A DNA stretch of 5,097 nt from an uncultured Veillonellaceae bacterium (GTDB lineage Bacteria; Bacillota; Negativicutes; Veillonellales; Megasphaeraceae), in NCBI GenBank assembly GCA_900546795.1, contig UREG01000097.1:1-5097 (forward strand), in the 5' to 3' direction. The position numbers and the translations under genes were made by a program. This document shows positions 1-5,097 of the stretch, piece after piece. The notes below the pieces were generated by a model. That model worked only from the letters and a program-made list of their open reading frames with translations, did no database searches and was not told the DNA's origin. The stretch's first letter is position 1, and every line of letters begins with the position of its first letter.

Positions 1-673
1 CTCGTTCTACTCTGCCGGTATCTACCGTAAACCCAATGCGATACCCCGCATCTTTGACCGCGCGGAGCACCGTTTCATTATATTCTCCTTCCGGATAGGC
101 GATCATAATGCAGTCCCGCCCCGTGTGTTCTTTCAATGCAGCTCTTGCGCCCACCAGTTCGTTTTTCAGATTTTCCTGTGAAAGATCGGTCAGTCTTTTG
201 TGATGCACCGTATGGGACTCAAAGGAAAAGTTATTTTTCGCCATTTCCTCTACCTGTGCCCAGCTAAGATACCGATGGTTTTCCGTATGGATTGCCGTAT
301 CTGTAATCAGAAATATCGCGCCTGTAAATCCATACTTTTTCATAATCGGATAGGCGTTTGTGTAATTGTCGGCATATCCGTCGTCAAACGTAATCAATAT
401 TGGCTTATCCGGCAGCGCAGCGCCATCGTTTATATATGCGTATAGTTCATCGGGCGTGATCGTATGATACCCGTTGTCATGCAGGTATTTCATCTGTTTT
501 TCAAAATCTTCCGTCCGCATCACCAGAGCGCTCCAATATTGATCGTTGACCATATGGTAGTTCAGTACCGGAACGCCGGCAATCGAATAATGAAACGACG
601 CCAAGTACATAATCCATACTGCCGCTATTACCATCGCAATCAAGCTAATTGCAGCCGTGCGAAGTTTTTTCAT
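1..673 (-). CDS. Membrane-anchored polysaccharide deacetylase (NodB domain), N-terminal part, cut by window edge
   Basis: I found this by translating the minus strand. The frame is open from an ATG at 673 to the window edge, giving 224 residues without a stop. Residues about 6-26 form a hydrophobic signal anchor after MKKLR, so the enzyme should act outside the membrane. The catalytic domain follows: PVLNYHMV at 35-42 (the usual vPvLxYH entry of this clade), the metal/catalytic motif TFDDGY at 95-100 (D97, D98), the histidine pair H154/H158 in SHTVHH, and AYPEGEYN at 192-199 (motif 3 region). The family removes N-acetyl (or O-acetyl) groups from cell-wall or exopolysaccharide sugars; the exact substrate cannot be told. 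The last motifs lie to the left of the window, so the truncation is an edge effect, not a pseudogene. The ribosome binding site AAGAAAGG (693-686) lies 12 bases before the ATG, a little far. The gene diverges from the symporter; no clear promoter of its own is visible. Confidence 0.9.
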   Translation of the reverse strand, partial: MKKLRTAAISLIAMVIAAVWIMYLASFHYSIAGVPVLNYHMVNDQYWSALVMRTEDFEKQMKYLHDNGYHTITPDELYAYINDGAALPDKPILITFDDGYADNYTNAYPIMKKYGFTGAIFLITDTAIHTENHRYLSWAQVEEMAKNNFSFESHTVHHKRLTDLSQENLKNELVGARAALKEHTGRDCIMIAYPEGEYNETVLRAVKDAGYRIGFTVDTGRVER

Positions 674-751
674 CGTATACCGCGACCTTTCTTGTGTTAT
701 TTCCAACGCACACTAGCGTACCATATCCTTCGTCAGGAAACAAGAAGATAT

Positions 752-780
752 TTGTCCTTCTTACCGAACCCTGCTATACT
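752..780 (+). promoter_or_regulatory. Sigma-A-type promoter of the symporter gene
   Basis: The -35 hexamer TTGTCC (752-757, 4 of 6 matches to TTGACA) and the -10 hexamer TATACT (775-780, 5 of 6 matches to TATAAT) are separated by exactly 17 bases. TGC directly before the -10 makes it an extended -10. The expected start of transcription is near 786-788, giving a 5' leader of about 25 bases that holds only the ribosome binding site. No operator-like repeat overlaps it, so the sequence suggests simple expression. Confidence 0.7.
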
Positions 781-797
781 GAAAGCAGTATGAACAC

Positions 798-803
798 AGG
801 GGG
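798..803 (+). promoter_or_regulatory. Ribosome binding site of the symporter gene
   Basis: AGGGGG lies 9 bases before the ATG at 813, a strong and well-spaced Shine-Dalgarno sequence. It supports this ATG as the start. Confidence 0.75.
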
Positions 804-812
804 AATATTACG

Positions 813-2213
813 ATGACATTATCTATTGTGCAGTGGCTGGGGTTTGGAGCCGCCTGCCTCATTATATTTTCAGCTATTTTTTATACGTTGTTTCACCAGA
901 AAAAACAAACGATGGAAGGCATGAGCCTGGCAGGCCGTTCGTCCAGCGCTATTTTGGTAGCCGGCACGCTGGCCGGAACGATCGTCGGCGGCAGCGCAAC
1001 GATGGGAACGGCTCAGCTGGCCTATTCTTCCGGATTTTCTGCCGCCTGGCTTGCCGTCGGCGGGTCTATCGGATTATTGCTGCTGGGATATGTCTATGCG
1101 CGGCCGCTTCGCCAAAGCGGGCTGCATACCATTTCTGAATTCATCGTCTATCATTATGGCCCTGCGGCGGGCTTCGTAGCGTCTTTGGTATCGGTATCCG
1201 GGATTTTTTTCAGTCTGGTAGCCAGCGGACTGTCGGGCATTCATTTTATCCAGCTTCTTTTTTCCTGTTCTGTTCTCACCGCTGCTGCGATCCTCATGCT
1301 GATCGTTCTCGTTTACGTTTTATTTGGCGGGCTAAAAGGAACCAGCATTTCCAGCCTTATCCGCAACGCCCTTCTTTATCTCGTTCTTATCGTAACCGGA
1401 ATCATTGCCGCCAGCCAGCTGCTCTCTTTTTACCCGTCCCTTTGGGCTGTCGCCGTTAATCCGCAGTGGCATCCGGACGGCGCCCATTTGCCGGGGATTT
1501 TGGAAAATATCTTTTCCGTTGTCATCGGCATCACAGTTACGCAATCGTATGTGCAGGCTGTGTATTCCGGCAAAAACACGCAGGAAGCGGCACGGGGCTG
1601 TTACATTGCGGCTTGTATCGTCCTTCCCCTGTCTCTACCTCTCGTATTGACCGGAATCGCGATGCATCATACCCATCCAGACATGGCTGCCGTGCTTACC
1701 TTGCCGCAGTTTTTCATAGAATACTTGCCCCATTGGTTCGGCGGCATTGGACTGGGTACGTTATTCCTTACGATCATCGGCTCCATTTCAGGGCTTTCTC
1801 TCGGCGCGGCAACCTCTCTTACGGTCGACATTTTTCAGGACTTGCTCCGCATCAAAAATCCAAAAGCCCTGCTTTATATCCTGCGGGCTTGTTTGTGCTT
1901 TTGTACGATGGCAGCCTTTTCTCTCTCTATCGCCTATTATGATTCCCAGATATTAACGTGGAACTTTCTCTCCTTTTCTCTTCGCGGAAGCGGCGTCTTC
2001 CTGCTGCTTCTTCTGGCAGTCCTCAACAAAAAGGACGCTACGCCAAGACAGGCCAGTTTCACCATTACTGCCAGTACCGTGTTAGCATGTCTGGCTCTTA
2101 CCTATCCTCTGGGAAATCTCACGCCCCTAAATACCGGCATCGGCGCCAGCCTTTGTTTCCTGCTGGCGGCCTGGGTCTGGAACCATTTTCGCCACAATAA
2201 TCGACTGCATTAA
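813..2213 (+). CDS. Sodium:solute symporter (SSS) family transporter, substrate unknown
   Basis: This 466-residue, strongly hydrophobic protein has about 13 predicted membrane helices (roughly 5-27, 45-67, 75-95, 117-139, 150-173, 183-204, 228-250, 262-284, 308-330, 355-376, 387-404, 413-432, 440-457), the SSS topology. Family signatures are SLAGRSSS at 38-45, the broken first core helix with GTIVGGSATMGTAQLAYSSG at 55-74, VYVLFGGLKG at 167-176, and the SGLSLGAATSLTVDIFQD stretch at 326-343 that corresponds to the Na2-site helix and the conserved DIY/DIF after it. The family couples inward Na+ flow to uptake of sugars, amino acids, organic acids or vitamins; the substrate cannot be assigned by eye. 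By-eye alignment to PutP puts Ser181 where PutP has Asp187 and Gly323/Ser324 where PutP has Ser340/Thr341, so sodium coupling may be altered. It is a single-gene unit with its own promoter and terminator. Confidence 0.88.
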   Translation: MTLSIVQWLGFGAACLIIFSAIFYTLFHQKKQTMEGMSLAGRSSSAILVAGTLAGTIVGGSATMGTAQLAYSSGFSAAWLAVGGSIGLLLLGYVYARPLRQSGLHTISEFIVYHYGPAAGFVASLVSVSGIFFSLVASGLSGIHFIQLLFSCSVLTAAAILMLIVLVYVLFGGLKGTSISSLIRNALLYLVLIVTGIIAASQLLSFYPSLWAVAVNPQWHPDGAHLPGILENIFSVVIGITVTQSYVQAVYSGKNTQEAARGCYIAACIVLPLSLPLVLTGIAMHHTHPDMAAVLTLPQFFIEYLPHWFGGIGLGTLFLTIIGSISGLSLGAATSLTVDIFQDLLRIKNPKALLYILRACLCFCTMAAFSLSIAYYDSQILTWNFLSFSLRGSGVFLLLLLAVLNKKDATPRQASFTITASTVLACLALTYPLGNLTPLNTGIGASLCFLLAAWVWNHFRHNNRLH

Positions 2214-2276
2214 AATATCCCATACCGAAACGCTGTCTTTCTAACCGTCGTTTCGGTATGGGATATTCTTATTTTT
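2214..2276. terminator. Intrinsic terminator shared by two convergent genes
   Basis: The arms 2214-2232 and 2249-2267 are perfect reverse complements (19 bp, AATATCCC through AAACG) around a 16-base loop at 2233-2248. On the plus strand the stem is followed by CTTATTTTT (2268-2276), a good U-tract for the symporter transcript. On the minus strand the stem is followed only by a short TTAA-containing run, so termination of the metallophosphoesterase operon should be weaker. The stem begins on the base after the symporter TAA (2211-2213) and ends one base from the metallophosphoesterase TAA (2271-2269). Confidence 0.9.
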
Positions 2277-3423
2277 CCCTATTTACGTTCGCATGCAGCG
2301 TAAAAATTGTTATTTCCCGGCTGCATCCAATCCGTATAGGAAGCCAGTGCCCTGCTCCCCGATTCACATATCCAACCGATTCACCGCGGCTATACGTCCC
2401 CCGCAGGTACGGATAGCCAAAAGAAAACAGATTTTTTCCTCCAATAGTAATTTGTCCTCCATGCGTATGCCCGGCCAGCGTCAGCGGCACAGCGTAAGAA
2501 AATCCGTCTTCCAAACAATCAGAATGATGTGCCAGCAGCAGCGTAAAAGCGCCGGGCGGAACAAACGCCATCGCTTCTTTCATATATTCTTGGCGCTCCT
2601 CATCCATTTCTTTTCCTTTTTTCTCCGGATAGTCTACCCCGGCTATATAAAAAGGAACCGCGCCTTCTTTTGCCAGATATGCTTCATTTTTCAGTATCCG
2701 CACCGGTGTGCGCCGAAGCATGTCCGTAATGGCTTCAAAGTCCCGGCGGTGTTCATGATTGCCGTAAATATAATCGATGCCGTCCGGAAAAAACCGGCTC
2801 TTTTCTTTCAATATCGGCTCTATATCTTCGAGCATAGACATTTCATCGACCAGGTCGCCTGTAATCACAACCTTGTCTGCTCCGGCAGCTGCCGCCTCAT
2901 CCAACGCCTTTGAAAAATCATGCGCAGAAATATACACGCCCATATGCATGTCAGAAATCTGCGCGATTTTATATCCGTTCAGCGATTTCGGAAGATTCGC
3001 ATAGGAAAAATCTTTTTTCACAACGGTAAGCGGCAAACTTCCCAGCGTAAATCCCCACGCAGCTGCAGCAAGAAGCGCCATATATACAAGGCGTACAGCC
3101 GTTTTCATAACTGTACCGCTCTGTTTCCGATATCGATGCCGCAATGCTGCCGCCGCGGCTGCCGGTGTTCCTGCGGCAATGGCCGTACACCAGGCATATC
3201 CGGCCATCGCAGCCCAAAATCCGATGCTCTCCGCCAGGCTTTCCCGCCAATACGGAAACGCGGCATGATTTATATATACCGCCGTCCAGGCAAGCAGTGT
3301 GCCATAGAGCAGCTTCCGGCCCTGTTTCCTGTCATAGAGTCCGATATACGAACACAGCCGCAGCGCCAACAAATCCAACAGCAGCAGTATGCACATTGCG
3401 GCGCTGAAAAATTTCATATCCAT
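2269..3423 (-). CDS. Membrane-anchored metallophosphoesterase (YkuE/YaeI-like)
   Basis: This 384-residue protein has two parts. Residues 5-130 hold four hydrophobic helices (about 5-28, 39-57, 66-94, 109-130). The basic stretches DRKQGRK (31-37) and RHRYRK (95-100) lie between helices 1/2 and 3/4; by the positive-inside rule this puts the catalytic domain outside the membrane. Residues 135-384 carry the calcineurin-like dinuclear metal motifs in order: SDMHMG (D158, H160), TGDLVDE (D190), YGNHEHR (N222, H223), LAHHSD (H299/H300) and AGHTHGGQ (H319, H321), then the usual LPIRIGCSREI ending. The set is complete, so it should be active. The family hydrolyses phosphomonoesters or phosphodiesters; relatives act on lipid-linked pyrophosphates such as UDP-diacylglucosamine or have unknown substrates. 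It is the last gene of the operon, 3 bases after the mutY stop. The first ATG (3423) is preferred over the ATG two codons later because it lies 11 rather than 17 bases from GGGAAGG. Confidence 0.9.
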   Translation of the reverse strand: MDMKFFSAAMCILLLLDLLALRLCSYIGLYDRKQGRKLLYGTLLAWTAVYINHAAFPYWRESLAESIGFWAAMAGYAWCTAIAAGTPAAAAAALRHRYRKQSGTVMKTAVRLVYMALLAAAAWGFTLGSLPLTVVKKDFSYANLPKSLNGYKIAQISDMHMGVYISAHDFSKALDEAAAAGADKVVITGDLVDEMSMLEDIEPILKEKSRFFPDGIDYIYGNHEHRRDFEAITDMLRRTPVRILKNEAYLAKEGAVPFYIAGVDYPEKKGKEMDEERQEYMKEAMAFVPPGAFTLLLAHHSDCLEDGFSYAVPLTLAGHTHGGQITIGGKNLFSFGYPYLRGTYSRGESVGYVNRGAGHWLPIRIGCSREITIFTLHANVNREK

Positions 3424-3426
3424 ACG

Positions 3427-4485
3427 CTATCGTACCTTCCCAGCCAGTTTCCCATGAGGGCCGGCCCAGGGAACAGAAGTAAACTCTTCTCTAGAAAGCC
3501 ATCGCCAACTCCCCGTCTCATCCAAAACATCCCGGCGGTCCGTATGTCCGAAAAATGCCTGCATCAGCCATTTCTGATGACTGAATACGTGCGAAAGAGC
3601 AAGCGGCGCGCTGTCTGAAAACCGCACTGAAACACCGGCTTCGTTAAGCAGTTCTTTCAAGGCTTCTTTCCCTTCTTCTTTTGTATCGGTCCGCACTGCC
3701 GGAAATTCCCACATGGACGCCAGCAATCCGGTGTCCGGACGGCGGTGAAGCAAATACATACCATCGTTTTCTAAAATAACTGCGGTAATATGATATACGG
3801 GCACCTCGCCTTTTTTCTTTCGTACCGGCAATTCGGTTTCCAATCCCAGCCGGCGGCTTTCACAGCAAAAATCCAGCGGACAGTTTTCACATCGCGGCGC
3901 TTTCGGAATGCAGATACCGGCTCCCAAATCCATCAACGCTTCGTTGAAATCGCCGGGCCGGTCTAACGGCAGCTGTTGTTGTACAAGAGCCGTAATTGCT
4001 TTTTTCGTTCGAGCCTGCAAGATATCGGACCGTATAGCATACAGCCGGGCAAAAATCCGCAGCACATTTCCATCAACGGCCGGTTCCGGCTTTCCAAAAG
4101 CAATGCTCGTTACTGCGCCTGCCGTATACTCGCCGACTCCTTTCAGCGATTGAAACGCTTTTTTCTCCGCCGGTATCGCTCCGCCATATTGGACACATAC
4201 TTCCTGCACCGCCTGATGCAGATTTTTAGCCCGCTGATAATACCCCAGCCCCTGCCAGGCTTTCAAAACTTCTTCTTCCGGCGCGGCTGCTAACGCTTCT
4301 ACCGTGGGAAATTTTTCCATCCAACTATAAAAATACGGTTTAACTGCTTCTACCTTCGTCTGCTGCAGCATGATTTCCGATACCCATATCCGATAGGGAT
4401 CTTTATTTTCCCGCCACGGCAATTCCCGTTTATTTCCATCAAACCAGGCCAGCAGCTCGCCGGCCCACAATACCTCTTTATTCAA
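3427..4485 (-). CDS. mutY: A/G-specific adenine DNA glycosylase MutY
   Basis: MutY removes adenine paired with 8-oxoguanine, the second line of the GO base-excision system. The 352-residue protein is full length. It has the catalytic glutamate E37 in WVSEIMLQQT, the helix-hairpin-helix LKGVGEYTAGA (114-124), the catalytic aspartate D138 in AVDGN, and the [4Fe-4S] cluster with C192, C199, C202 and C208 in the canonical C-x6-C-x2-C-x5-C spacing; the numbering equals that of E. coli MutY. C207 is an extra cysteine next to the last ligand. From about 228 a Nudix-like C-terminal domain recognises 8-oxoG, with the F301-S302-H303 loop in HVFSHQKW. The start is a TTG (4485-4483): an in-frame TAG lies only 9 bases upstream, and the first internal ATG (M39) would remove E37. 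The reading frame overlaps the end of the Nudix gene by 8 bases, so the two are translationally coupled. Confidence 0.97.
   Translation of the reverse strand: MNKEVLWAGELLAWFDGNKRELPWRENKDPYRIWVSEIMLQQTKVEAVKPYFYSWMEKFPTVEALAAAPEEEVLKAWQGLGYYQRAKNLHQAVQEVCVQYGGAIPAEKKAFQSLKGVGEYTAGAVTSIAFGKPEPAVDGNVLRIFARLYAIRSDILQARTKKAITALVQQQLPLDRPGDFNEALMDLGAGICIPKAPRCENCPLDFCCESRRLGLETELPVRKKKGEVPVYHITAVILENDGMYLLHRRPDTGLLASMWEFPAVRTDTKEEGKEALKELLNEAGVSVRFSDSAPLALSHVFSHQKWLMQAFFGHTDRRDVLDETGSWRWLSREEFTSVPWAGPHGKLAGKVR
3435..3441 (-). promoter_or_regulatory. Ribosome binding site of the metallophosphoesterase, inside the 3' end of mutY
   Basis: GGGAAGG on the minus strand lies within the last codons of mutY, 11 bases before the ATG at 3423. 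Its position decides between two nearby ATG codons and means that ribosomes ending on mutY cover the site, so the two genes are probably translationally linked. Confidence 0.6.
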
Positions 4486-4957
4486 ACGCGTCTACCTCTT
4501 TCAATTCCATTGCTTCTACTTCTTCATTATCTCTGCCGAACGAAACATATCCTTTTATCTTTTTCCCTTTCAGCATAGCCGGCAGCCACGCCCGATCCCC
4601 TTTCCACATGCGGTCAAAGGGAAGACGGTCTGTATCAAACCACCGCGGTTCCATTTCCGTTGTTTCCTGCACGTCTCCCGTCCAGTTCCGCACAATATAT
4701 ACCCAATTGTCATGTGTCAGTTCCGGCTCATAGGGAAAACAAAAGTCCAGATAGCCTACGGCTTCCAAATCCTCTTCCTTCGCTTTCAGGCCGCTTTCTT
4801 CCCAAAGCTCCCGCACAGCACAAGCTAAAAACGTTTCCCCCTCTTCTAACTTTCCGCCGAACCCATTCCACTTGCCTTTTCCAAACCCTCTTTTTTTACG
4901 GCCCAGCAGCAGCTGCCCTTTTTCATTTATCACCAGACATAAGGTCGTCGATCGCAT
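4478..4957 (-). CDS. MTH1-like Nudix hydrolase, probable 8-oxo-dGTP diphosphatase
   Basis: This 159-residue protein has a complete Nudix box at 35-57 (G35-x5-E41-x7-R49-E50-x2-E53-E54-x-G56-L57), which binds Mg2+ and hydrolyses nucleoside diphosphate derivatives. The rest resembles human MTH1 (NUDT1, 156 residues) more than E. coli MutT: KKRGFGKGKWNGFGGK at 21-36 (MTH1 has KKRGFGAGRWNGFGGK), PFDRMW at 113-118, KKIKGYVSF at 132-140, and a C-terminal LKEVD matching MTH1 LREVD. The MTH1 base-binding Asn33 and Trp117 are kept as N31 and W118; Asp120 is D121, but Asp119 is G120. The role is inferred to be cleansing oxidised purine nucleotides in the cytoplasm. Other oxidised or bulky dNTPs are possible substrates. 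The ATG at 4957 has GAAGGG (4970-4965) 7 bases upstream. It is the first gene of the operon, and its end overlaps mutY by 8 bases, which supports a shared oxidative-damage role. Confidence 0.92.
   Translation of the reverse strand: MRSTTLCLVINEKGQLLLGRKKRGFGKGKWNGFGGKLEEGETFLACAVRELWEESGLKAKEEDLEAVGYLDFCFPYEPELTHDNWVYIVRNWTGDVQETTEMEPRWFDTDRLPFDRMWKGDRAWLPAMLKGKKIKGYVSFGRDNEEVEAMELKEVDAFE
4495..4501 (-). promoter_or_regulatory. Ribosome binding site that fixes the UUG start of mutY
   Basis: AAAGAGG on the minus strand is followed by 9 bases and then TTG. It lies inside the last codons of the upstream Nudix gene. The spacing is ideal for the TTG at 4485; the next TTG in frame (codon 6) would be 15 bases further away. 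Confidence 0.7.
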
Positions 4958-5010
4958 CGTATATCCCTTCTTTTTTTGTTCTTATTAATTGCGCTTTGAT
5001 CGTATTTTCT

Positions 5011-5028
5011 TCAAATATGATTATTTGA
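5011..5028. repeat. 18-bp inverted repeat in the AT-rich leader of the Nudix-mutY operon
   Basis: TCAAATA (5011-5017) and TATTTGA (5022-5028) are perfect inverted repeats around TGAT, about 54 bases before the Nudix start. The half-sites are short and AT-rich, so chance is possible. On the minus strand the inner edge overlaps TTGAAG (5014-5009), a possible -35. The best -10 for it is ATTAAT (4989-4984) at a poor 19-base spacing. If that weak promoter is real, a repressor bound to the repeat would block it. I cannot name the regulator. Confidence 0.3.
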
Positions 5029-5055
5029 TTCCGTTACTTATCTTCTTTGAAATAG

Positions 5056-5083
5056 AAAAATATTGCCTGCTTTTCAGAAAGGC
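5056..5083 (-). terminator. Weak candidate terminator of a gene beyond the right edge
   Basis: Reading leftwards, GCCTTT (5083-5078) can pair with AAA and GGC (5073-5071 and 5067-5065) around a 4-base loop with a 3-base bulge, followed by AATATTTTT (5064-5056). The minus strand directly before it reads PKRV then TAG (5085-5083), which could be the end of an upstream gene, but four codons are no proof. If real, it would separate the Nudix-mutY operon from its upstream neighbour. Confidence 0.25.
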
Positions 5084-5097
5084 TACACCCTTTTTGG

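Noticed and set aside
1..673. Deacetylase as a truncated pseudogene
   Set aside because: The frame is open to the window boundary with all visible motifs intact; the missing C-terminus simply lies outside the window.
703..721. Short inverted repeat ACGC-ACACTA-GCGT in the divergent intergenic region
   Set aside because: Only 4 base pairs per arm, expected by chance; it does not overlap the symporter promoter.
674..760. Minus-strand promoter for the deacetylase (TATGGT or TACGCT as -10)
   Set aside because: No partner -35 better than 3 of 6 matches is found at a suitable spacing, so I do not call it.
200..793. Two plus-strand frames of 81 and 109 codons at the left end
   Set aside because: They lie antisense to the deacetylase, whose NodB motifs are clear on the minus strand; the second one also runs through the symporter promoter.
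833..2200. Several plus- and minus-strand frames within the symporter gene
   Set aside because: All overlap the 466-residue transporter in other frames and encode arginine- and serine-rich sequence with no family signature.
2293..3618. Two long plus-strand open frames (206 and 232 codons) opposite the metallophosphoesterase and mutY
   Set aside because: They are basic, low-complexity translations without a recognisable domain, and they lie fully or largely antisense to genes whose catalytic motifs are intact. They are shadows of the minus-strand codon bias.
1..5097. A novel defence, mobile or RNA-guided system
   Set aside because: All five genes belong to known housekeeping or accessory families, gaps are short, and no direct repeats, att-like sites, transposase or structured RNA candidates are visible.

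Overview
The window is ordinary, densely packed bacterial chromosome with about even G+C by eye. Most of the AT-rich sequence sits in the gaps between genes. Strong purine-rich ribosome binding sites, a UUG start, NTG initiation close behind upstream stops and a membrane-anchored NodB-type deacetylase fit Bacillota. A Negativicutes-like member (Megasphaera/Dialister/Selenomonas type) is my best guess, but that is an inference with low confidence. No mobile element, CRISPR array, rRNA or tRNA is visible.

Layout: (1) Positions 1-673, minus strand: the N-terminal 224 residues of a membrane-anchored polysaccharide deacetylase that runs off the left edge. (2) Positions 674-812: a divergent intergenic region with a good sigma-A-type extended -10 promoter reading rightwards. 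(3) Positions 813-2213, plus strand: a monocistronic sodium:solute symporter (SSS) family transporter of unknown substrate. (4) Positions 2214-2268: a 55-bp convergent gap filled almost completely by a perfect 19-bp-stem terminator that can serve both directions. (5) Positions 4957-2269, minus strand: a tight three-gene operon. An MTH1-like Nudix hydrolase overlaps mutY by 8 bp, and mutY is followed after 3 bp by a four-TM metallophosphoesterase of the YkuE type. (6) Positions 4958-5097: an AT-rich leader with an 18-bp inverted repeat and a weak possible terminator for a gene lying beyond the right edge.

How the genes work together: the Nudix enzyme (predicted to clear 8-oxo-dGTP from the nucleotide pool) and MutY (removes A mispaired with 8-oxoG) are two of the three arms of the GO oxidative-damage system, here translationally coupled. 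The metallophosphoesterase is co-transcribed but has no obvious part in DNA repair. The deacetylase and the symporter are separate transcription units with no clear functional link. I do not see a convincing undescribed system. The items most worth a second look are the coupled MTH1-like/MutY pair with its UUG start, the substituted base-recognition residue in the Nudix protein, and the changed sodium-site positions in the symporter.
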